Positions 57,377 through 64,000 of a DNA stretch of 64,000 nucleotides are shown piece after piece. Location of the stretch: positions 2,014,693 through 2,078,692 of the forward strand of contig ONZQ02000004.1 in the NCBI GenBank assembly GCA_900312665.1, in the 5' to 3' direction. The DNA comes from Cephalotrichum gorgonifer (lineage: Eukaryota; Ascomycota; Sordariomycetes; Microascales; Microascaceae). The position numbers were made by a program, and so were the translations under genes. How positions within the stretch are numbered: position 1 is the first letter of the stretch; each line of letters begins with the position of its first letter. The notes under the pieces were generated by a model. It was given only the letters and a program-made list of their open reading frames with translations. It was not told the origin of the DNA and made no database searches.

Positions 57377-58289
57377 ATGGCGAACCAGCTTCCCTTCACG
57401 TTGACCTACCAGAAAAAGGGGACGCGGCCCCCAATATTCGTGGCCGGTACCTTCACCGACCCGCCTTGGGAGCCCCAGGAGATGGAGTACTCCACCGGCG
57501 GGGATGGCGAGCTTACCTTTTCCAAGACGGGCGTCCTGGAAGAAGGGGCAGATGTCCAGTACAAGTTTCGGGTGGGGACGGGGGACTGGTGGGTGTTGGA
57601 CGAGACAGCTCCGACCGGTAATACTACTTACTCCCCAGCGACAATGATTACAAGACGCTCCTGGCTGGCCAGATGCTAACGAAGTGGTTGTTCTGCGTGT
57701 TAGCTGAGGATGTACATGGGAATATTAACAACGTGATGAAGGTCGCTTTGCCGGTGAGCGATCAGCGACACTGCCCCGCGATAGAAAACGATTCAGGCGC
57801 CCGGCCACCGTTGACTCCTACCACGCCCAATACGTCCGAAGGAGGGGCGAGCAATATATACCAAACGTCTACTACCAATCTCATCGCGGACTTAGAGAAT
57901 GAGGTGGGTTTGAAGAAGAACCAGCCGTGAACCCCCCCCCCCCCACCCCCCCCTTCTTTGACAGGTTGATCCCGAAGATTGCACGATACTAACAGGCGCC
58001 GGTTTCTTCTCAGCACCGACCCAGCCGAACCACCTCCGCGGAGGCGACGTCCGCCTACTCGAGCACTCGCGTGGAGGGGACAGGCACGCACACTGAGTCC
58101 GAGAGGACGCACGTCGATTCCGAGATTAGGAGGCGGACCGGCTCAGCGAAACCTACCACGAGGGGTGACGACGCAAGTTTGGCCAAAGCGGGTAGACGGC
58201 CTTGGATCGTGAGGATACTGCATAAGCTCTGGTTCGAGGTGATAGGTGGTTTCTTTAGGAGGATCTTTCGCGGGAGGCGGCCTGAATGA
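57377..58289 (+). CDS. glycogen-binding (AMPK1-CBM/CBM48) protein with basic amphipathic C-terminus
   Basis: Three exons (57377-57617, 57704-57903, 58014-58289) join in frame to 238 residues. Residues about 5-95 form an AMPK-type carbohydrate-binding E-set domain: PFTLTYQKKGTRPPIFVAGT, FTDPPWEPQEMEY, VQYKFRVGTGDWWVLDE and then NINNVMKV. The Trp residues and the GTF..W pattern are those expected for alpha-glucan contact. The middle (100-205) is Ser/Thr-rich and disordered. The end is striking: RRPWIVRILHKLWFEVIGGF, then FRRIFRGRR, a basic aromatic helix that could lie on a membrane or lipid surface. There is no catalytic domain. A tether linking glycogen to a membrane is one reading; a regulatory protein like yeast Crp1/Mdg1 is another. 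The last intron has the branch site ATACTAACAG. Confidence 0.8.
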
Positions 58290-59764
58290 AAGGCGACGCT
58301 AGCCGGAGGTCGCGAGGAGGGTTTGTTCATTGGCACTCGTGGGCATACCTCGTGGCACGGAGAGATTTCCTTTCAGGGGGCTACCACCGGCGATCCTCCC
58401 TCCGGCGTCCCCCGTGTGTGTCTTCGCATTTGGCTCTTTCATATATCGTCCAGGTGCGTGCGTTAATAGGAATGGGGGAAGCACATGGCTAAGCGTTGCA
58501 TTATAGTGTCTCTAGTTTTAGCGTCAGAAGGGATTAGCGTCAGAAGGGACCAGAGTGGAGGAGTTTGAGGGTCCAGACAGGGAAGCTGCTCGCGGGGACT
58601 AATATTCAAACCGGGCAGAATAAGTCCGCGATAGGTCTACGAGGTAAATGTTACTGCTTTTATACCGCGGGTGACTTGCCGATCCGTCATGGGATTCATG
58701 ATCGGAAGATCGGGAGTGTAACCACCGATGATGGTGCCTGTCTCGGCTTAATCGCCGACCGGATATGATCCTTTCCAGGCCAAGACATCCACACCACACC
58801 ACCAGCTCAGATGAAGGGTAGCATCTCGAAGGGTCTTTGGGACTCTTTGTAACGGATATTTGGTCAGGGGGCCGATCTAGCGCCATATACATATTCTCCG
58901 TCCCATCTCATCTCATGTCGGACTCGAGCTCGACTCGACTTAACTCGCACCCCACCACTAGCTAACATGATGCACTAGTACTCCAACTGCGGGGTGGTGC
59001 TGTGGGGCAGCTGGATCTCGCGCCGACGTCATGATGCTTGGCGAAGCGCTTGCTCGAAGGGAGGAGCCACCATCCACCTGCCCCTTTTTTTGCAGTACAT
59101 GCGTGATCGATCAGCATATTCCTATTTTTGAACCTGTGGGTTGGCTTCTGGATATACCTTGGAATACTCGTGGACTACTACGAACGGGACCTATCTGCGC
59201 TTTCGTCGCAATAGCATTCCGATTTCCGATTTCGACTTCGACTTCGATATTCACACCCTCCCAACCTCTCTCATATCTACTCTAGGGGTTGAGGGGGAAT
59301 CGCCCACTGCTTCCCCAGCCCGAGCTTCGGACAATTTTTGCTGCGCGCCCACCCCGAAGTTGAGGTTCATCAAGGGGAACGAAGTTACTCTCCAAGCTTT
59401 TGTCTTGTGCCGTGGGATCTTGAGGATCGCGATCTTCGTTTGCCCTCGGGACTTCAACTTGTGATATAGCTCACCCACACCACCGGATCTTGCTGTCTCA
59501 CTAAGAATCCGGTTGTAAAGGAGTCGGCGTGCTTTTGCTTGGGCTCTCCTATATCGCCACGGATACTTGAGAAATCTCTGGAGTATATATTACAGCCCCG
59601 GAACGACTTGCACGAACAAAAGTGATATCGGATTTGCATCATACCCACGGACGCTTACACGACCACAATCGACTTAGAACTCGCCGGATCTTGCTCGACC
59701 TAAACTTTTGTTGCCAGTTTTATACCACACAGGTCACTGCAAAGAACCTCCGTGCAACACAAGC
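58290..59764. other. intergenic before GH64 gene
   Basis: About 1.5 kb with no convincing gene. A 16-bp tandem duplication lies at 58518-58549. CT/GA-rich simple sequence occurs near 58905-58945. A plausible acceptor (TACCACACAG) lies at about 59722-59731, just before the GH64 start, so a 5' UTR intron is possible. Confidence 0.5.
58518..58549 (+). repeat. 16-bp perfect tandem duplication
   Basis: Two identical head-to-tail copies of TTAGCGTCAGAAGGGA, in the 3' flank of the glycogen-binding gene. Confidence 0.95.
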
Positions 59765-60916
59765 ATGGCTCCACAAACCGACCCGACGCTCAACATCCTT
59801 CTCAAGAACAACACGGCCTCCCCGACGCTCCACGTCCACATAACCGGACTGGCGCTCGAGTCCGGCAACGCGCCCTTCCTCCTCCGCTCGGACGGCAAGA
59901 CGCCCTACCTGCCCCCCTCCCCGCCGGGGATCCTCACCCCGCTGCCGGTCGACTGCTCCATCGCGCTCGGGCCCCCCGGGTCCACCCGCACGGTGACGAT
60001 CCCCCGGCTCGCGGGCGGGCGCATCTGGTACTCGGTGGACGGGCCGCTCACGTTCCTCCTTAACCCGGGGCCCGCGATCGTCGAGCCGAGCGTCATGAAC
60101 CCGTCGGACCCGAACCACGGACTCAGCTGGGGATTCGCGGAGTTCACGTACAACGACTTCCAGCTCTTCGTCAACGTCTCGTACGTCGACTTCGTCAGCA
60201 TCCCGGTCTCGCTCACGCTGGAGACGAAGGCGGGGGAGAGGATGGTGGTGGAGGGGCTCCCCAAGGACGGGCTGGACCGCGTGTGCGCGAAGCTGAGGGA
60301 GCAGGACGCCAGGGACAAGGCCGGGTGGGGGCAGCTCGTGGTGCCGAGGCCCGGAGGCGGCGGGAACCTCCGCGCGCTGAGCCCCAACTCCGGGATGGTG
60401 GCCTCGGGGGGAGCGCTCTTCAAGGACTACTTCGCCGCGCAGGTGGACGCCGTGTGGGCGAGGTACGCGGGGGGCAGGTCGCTGACGGTGAACACGCAGG
60501 CGGGGTGGGGGGACGTCACGGGGAAGGTGGTGGACGGGAAGCTGTCGTTCTCGGGGGCCGGGGCGTTCGGGAAGCCGTCGACGGGCGACATCTTCAGCTG
60601 CTCGACGGGGCCGTTCGCGCGCGGGGCCGACTGGACCGAGCTGAGGGGGAACGTGGCCGCTAGGATCGCCGCGGCCCTCAACCGGTCGACGCTGCTCGCG
60701 AACGACAGGCAGCCCGAGGGGGAGAAGGTGGAGGGGTATTACCGGGAGGCGGTGACGAACCACTACTCGAGGATCTGCCACGAGACGAGCATCCACGGGA
60801 GGGGGTACGCGTTCCCGTACGACGATGTAGGGCCGGCGAACGGCGTGGACCAGTCGGGTTCGCTGTGGCATTCTGAGCCGAAGCTGCTTACATTGGGGAT
60901 TGGAGGTGGTTTGTGA
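59765..60916 (+). CDS. glycoside hydrolase family 64 beta-1,3-glucanase
   Basis: Hydrolyses beta-1,3-glucan, releasing pentaose units in characterised members. It is a single exon of 383 residues. The thaumatin-like beta-barrel core carries the likely catalytic pair in FAEFTYNDFQLFVN and VSYVDFVSIPVSL: Glu126 and Asp142, 16 residues apart as in the characterised Streptomyces enzyme (Glu154/Asp170). Other family features include IWYSVDGPL, GDIFSCSTGPF, INR-like NRSTLL and NHYSRICHE. There is no signal peptide (MAPQTDPTLNILLKNN), so it may stay in the cell or leave by an unconventional route. Its GC-rich sequence lacks any intron. ATG 59765 is the first in-frame Met; an upstream extension would need a non-ATG codon. 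Confidence 0.9.
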   Translation: MAPQTDPTLNILLKNNTASPTLHVHITGLALESGNAPFLLRSDGKTPYLPPSPPGILTPLPVDCSIALGPPGSTRTVTIPRLAGGRIWYSVDGPLTFLLNPGPAIVEPSVMNPSDPNHGLSWGFAEFTYNDFQLFVNVSYVDFVSIPVSLTLETKAGERMVVEGLPKDGLDRVCAKLREQDARDKAGWGQLVVPRPGGGGNLRALSPNSGMVASGGALFKDYFAAQVDAVWARYAGGRSLTVNTQAGWGDVTGKVVDGKLSFSGAGAFGKPSTGDIFSCSTGPFARGADWTELRGNVAARIAAALNRSTLLANDRQPEGEKVEGYYREAVTNHYSRICHETSIHGRGYAFPYDDVGPANGVDQSGSLWHSEPKLLTLGIGGGL

Positions 60917-61574
60917 GGTCTATCTGGCTTCGGTATCGTTCTTTTTCATTCTCTGTCTGGGTTGGATACTGAGACTCACACACTCTCTCACTCTCTAGTT
61001 TGGATATCGAGACATGCTCTCTTCTCCTTATCATCATCATCGTCTTTTTTTACCCTTTGGATACACACACACTCTCTCTTCATCCTCGCCATCTTCACTT
61101 TACATACCTGTCCGAGACGACGTGGGTTCTTGGAATTTTTAGTGCTTGCGCGAGGGTCATTAGGGGGATTTCACTCTTCACCTTGGCAAACTTTTTTCTG
61201 GTGGTGCAGAATCGAAACTCGATATTCTGACTGATCTCACCGTCGTCAGATTGCTCGGAAGATGAAAATCGATAGTCTGCGCCAGGGTCGTACTTGGCTT
61301 GCATCGTGACGTATGAATAATGCATGAGGGGGACGACCTTACTCGTATATTCCCTCACCCATGACATGTGCCAAGTCACTACCAAGAACAGTCGGTGTGC
61401 TCGTTTACCAGGCCGGGCGCATCGGAGCTTCTCGATGCAGATGGAAGCGGAAGAGGAACCACGCCAACAAGGCAAGACATGCACAAGTATGGAAGAGCAG
61501 CTGCCCTATTCAGATCTGAGTTGTGTCAGATGCAACAAGTACGAGGACAGGCATGGGGGCGACCATGTACAGAG

Positions 61575-61602
61575 TATGCAGTGTTATGCAGTGTTATGCA
61601 GT
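61575..61602 (+). repeat. 10-bp tandem array, 2.8 units
   Basis: TATGCAGTGT repeated head-to-tail two full times plus a partial third copy. Confidence 0.9.
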
Positions 61603-61911
61603 ATGCAACGTTGCACTGCCACACCGCCAGCCACATGCTCATCACGGGATTAGCAGGGAACACTTGGGCTGGGTTGGGCTGGGTGAGGAACGGTAGGCGC
61701 GGAAGAAAAGGGGGGGAGGGTAATACGGGTACTGTCCTGGAAATAATGGAGGAGAAAATGTCGGGGATACTTGATGTCGTCCTCAATATTGGGCGATCGG
61801 TGTGAGCTCAGCCACAGCTTCGAGGGAAATAGGCGCCGAAGTAATATTGCTAATATTTTAGTTACCCCGTACTCCGTACTTTGACGTATTATTGCTCCGT
61901 GAATTGAAATT

Positions 61912-62110
61912 AGTGGCGGGTGGGGCTGGCTCAGGGCGCAGTCCCCCTGTTCGCTGCGCCTCAGCCCTATCTCCTAGCGGCGCGTCGGGACGCACTCGGG
62001 GCTATGGGCGGTCTGTAGGGCGGATGTTTAGCGGGTGCGGATAGGGTACTTTGTGTATGAAGAATAGCGTTTGGCGGGTGGAATCTTGCCGTGGGGCTGG
62101 CCGCCACAGC
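61912..62110. mobile_element. possible relic of a small hAT-like element
   Basis: A GC-rich patch with repeated GCGGGTG-type words (GGCGGGTGGGG, GGGCGGATGTTTAGCGGG, TGCGGATAGG, GGCGGGTGG) in otherwise mixed intergenic DNA. Strings of GCGGGTGCGGAT type remind me of fungal hAT ends and their MITEs. I see no clear terminal inverted repeat or target duplication, and no transposase. This is a weak call. Confidence 0.2.
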
Positions 62111-62965
62111 CACATCGCGCTTCTCTGCCGATCCACCCACATTACACACCTTCCATGATCCATGCACTCTGCGCTGTCCATGTGCTGTGCGGAGAGCTCC
62201 CCGCTTCCGCTTCTTCATAGGCTCTCGTCTCGCGGGTCGTCTTGGTAGAAATCTGAGAGATGGGTGTCCCTCTGATCTGGGGATGAAGAGAGAAATGGAG
62301 TGAGAGTAACTAGACGATCTCCGTTGAGTTGAGTCGCGTCGCGTCGATTCGTTCTGTTCGTATCGTTGGGTTGTTCCTTCTCATCGGGAGCAAATTTCCC
62401 CATTTCCATTGGCCAAGAGACTTCGGGCGGAAGCAGAGCTGTCGACTCCGCGGTGCATGCCCCCCCGTTCCTTCCCCTGAGAAGCCACAGCTTCGCCCAT
62501 TATCGGGTGGCGCCCGTTGTTCCTTCCCCCTCCAAGTCCTACCCTAGCACCAGCTTCTCGTAATAGTAACAGTGCTGCTCGTACCACACCTAGAGACAAT
62601 CACGCCTCAGCCACCCAGCAGTGCCGCGCGCGGGACGAAACCTCAAATCTTCCCCTTTCGGGAAATTTGGCCCCGTTCTTAAGACGACGAACCCCACCGT
62701 TGCTCTCCTCTTGTCTATCCCACGCAAGTCCACAACCACTCGCTCTTTTGTGTGTTTCTGTGTTCTCCTGGTGCTTGACGCTGCCTCCTTCCTTCCTTCT
62801 TTCTTTCTGCTGCTGCCGGGACAGCAAAACGCGACACTCGATGTGAGCCCTTTTTGACAACGACTGGGATTCCTTTTCGCCGCCGGCCATCTCCGGATCT
62901 CACCCCCGCGCGCCGCCCCCAACTTACGAGTGCTAACTTTGGTCGTACTCGTACCTCTCGCCAAA

Positions 62966-64000
62966 ATGGTGTATTGCGGCAAGCCGTCAAAGGGGTGCCA
63001 GAACTGCCGCGATCGAAAGATAGCAGTGAGTATCGAGTTTTAAATTGTTGGACCGTTGTCCGACGCGGCTTGTTTTGTTTTCTATTTCTTATGTTCTAGT
63101 TCATATCTATATTTATATGCGTCGACTAGCTTTCGCTGTCGTCTGTGTATGCTCTGCTCGATTCCTTTTAGTGCTGCTCTAGGCGAGATTCTCTCTTTCT
63201 CTTTTCCATGTCGCGCCAGGCAGACACCATGGCAGCTTCTATCTCTCGGGATCGACGCCCCGCGCACACTGCTAACTCCGCCGCCAAAAGTGCGATCAAC
63301 GGATGCCGGGATGTCAGATGTGCGAGAAGCACAATCGGATATGCCCCGGGTACAGGAATATCGTTGACCTCATGTTCCGCGACGAGAGCGAGCACGTCAT
63401 ATGGAAGGCCAACAAGCCTAAGCCGCAGGCACCACGCCGGAGTTCCGCCTCGCCGACAAGCGGTACCAAGAGGAAGAATAAGAAGAAGGAGCAGCGGAGG
63501 GCGAGGTCCGCCGCGAGGGGTTCCGTATCCCCCGGTGCCACGAGCGCCGCTGCCCGCTCCCCCGTCCTGTCTCAGTCGCCCCCGCTACCGTCGGGCAGTG
63601 CTAGTGCTGGTCCCGGGCCGCGGAAATACCGAGACCGCCTGTCCCCATCCGACATAAAGCTTGAACTCCCCGAGGCCTCCTTTAGGACCTTGTCGATATT
63701 GACCCCCATCGGCGCTGGGGCTGGGGCAGGCGGCTACTTCAACATTGGATCTAGCCCGGCCGACGACACAAGCGACGACGACGACGACCCCTTCTTGCCC
63801 TCTCCCGACGAAGACACCTGGCCGTCGCCCCCGTCCTCGGCCTCAGACTACACCCTGTCTCCCAGGTTTCAGGAGCAGGGGATGGCCTTCTTCTTCTCTA
63901 GATATGTCGCCGCCACGCAGGAGAACGTCGGCAACAACAACTACGACTTCATCTACGATATCTGGAGGCCCAACTACGGTCGCCGCCGCGACGCCCGGAT
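62966..64000 (+). CDS. Zn(II)2Cys6 transcription factor, cut by window end
   Basis: Sequence-specific fungal regulator. Exon 1 (62966-63025) ends inside the zinc cluster; exon 2 starts at 63291 and runs off the window. The intron is 265 nt, long for this window, with a GCTAAC branch site. Joined, the cluster reads GCQNCRDRKIACDQRMPGC followed by QMCEKHNRICPGYR, with all six cysteines at C-x2-C-x6-C-x6-C-x2-C-x6-C spacing. The start MVYCGKPSKGC and the block NIVDLMFRDESEHVIWKA are typical of a subfamily of fungal Zn2Cys6 proteins. A Ser/Pro and Asp-rich linker follows, then FFFSRYVAATQ near the end, the beginning of the middle regulatory region. The target genes are unknown. At least 256 residues are visible. 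Confidence 0.9.

Larger units (their letters stand above)
60917..62965. other. intergenic before Zn2Cys6 gene
   Basis: Two kilobases without a credible gene. CACTCTCT simple sequence lies at about 60975-61000. A 10-bp tandem array is at 61575-61602. A GCGG-rich possible transposon relic covers about 61912-62110. TACTCGTA words occur at 61340 and 62946 and TACTCCGTA at 61870. The last 450 bases are pyrimidine-rich, as expected for the leader of the downstream regulator. Confidence 0.5.

Noticed and set aside
57751..57793. Possible 43-nt intron (GTGAGC..TTCAG) in the glycogen-binding gene
   Set aside because: Removal shifts the frame to an immediate stop, and 43 nt is below the usual fungal intron size; reading through keeps the frame open.
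59720..60871. 383-residue antisense frame inside the GH64 gene
   Set aside because: Same GC-bias shadow effect; the sense frame has the full GH64 motif set.
1..64000. Secondary-metabolite or other functional gene cluster
   Set aside because: Apart from the Zn2Cys6 factor at the right edge, the genes are unrelated housekeeping functions and no synthase, P450 or transporter group is present in the window.

Overview
This window is nuclear DNA from a filamentous ascomycete. Most genes are split by short introns (about 55-135 nt) with GT..AG borders and CTAAC-like branch sites. Exons are GC-rich with G/C-ending codons. The gene set (SIN1/AVO1, Iwr1, fungal ZIP9, GH64, a Zn2Cys6 factor with the MVYCGKPSKGC start) looks like Pezizomycotina, most likely Sordariomycetes. 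I cannot name a genus from sequence alone. No operons, CRISPR arrays, rRNA or convincing tRNA genes were found. One assembly gap of N bases lies at 53910-54071.

Left part (1-30 kb). After 3.7 kb without genes come CTP synthase (minus), the V-ATPase assembly factor VMA22 (plus), a neurochondrin-like protein (minus), a CLC chloride transporter (plus), DNA ligase I (minus), mitochondrial pyruvate dehydrogenase E1-alpha (minus), a Cdc4/Fbw7-like F-box WD40 protein (minus), a ZIP9/ATX2-type zinc transporter (minus), an RS-rich NFKBIL1-like protein (plus) and a small secreted Ser/Thr-rich protein with a GPI-like tail (minus). Most were rebuilt by joining exons across introns, and frames and lengths close without frameshifts.

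Right part (30-64 kb). A 6.3-kb gene-free stretch precedes the TORC2 subunit SIN1/AVO1 (minus), which is divergent from a TFC7-like histidine-phosphatase protein (plus). A 9.1-kb gene-free stretch follows, rich in homopolymers, G-runs and local duplications. It leads into a fungal Myb/HTH-like putative regulator (plus). Then come the gap, IWR1 (minus), a glycogen-binding (AMPK1-CBM) protein with a basic amphipathic C-terminus (plus), an intronless GH64 beta-1,3-glucanase (plus) and the start of a Zn2Cys6 transcription factor cut by the window end.

The genes are mostly unrelated housekeeping functions (nucleotide synthesis, replication, pyruvate oxidation, ion homeostasis, RNA polymerase assembly, TOR signalling) and do not form a metabolic cluster. 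The most unusual signal is in the non-coding DNA. Three related short words (TACTCCGTA, TACTCGTA, TACTTGTA and their complements) occur more than 50 times, against a chance expectation of about 4-5, nearly always outside exons. Next are two local duplications near 43-44 kb, one of which has diverged almost only by transitions. At protein level the best leads are a Glu-to-Gln change at the proton-glutamate position of the CLC protein and the two-part glycogen-binding protein.
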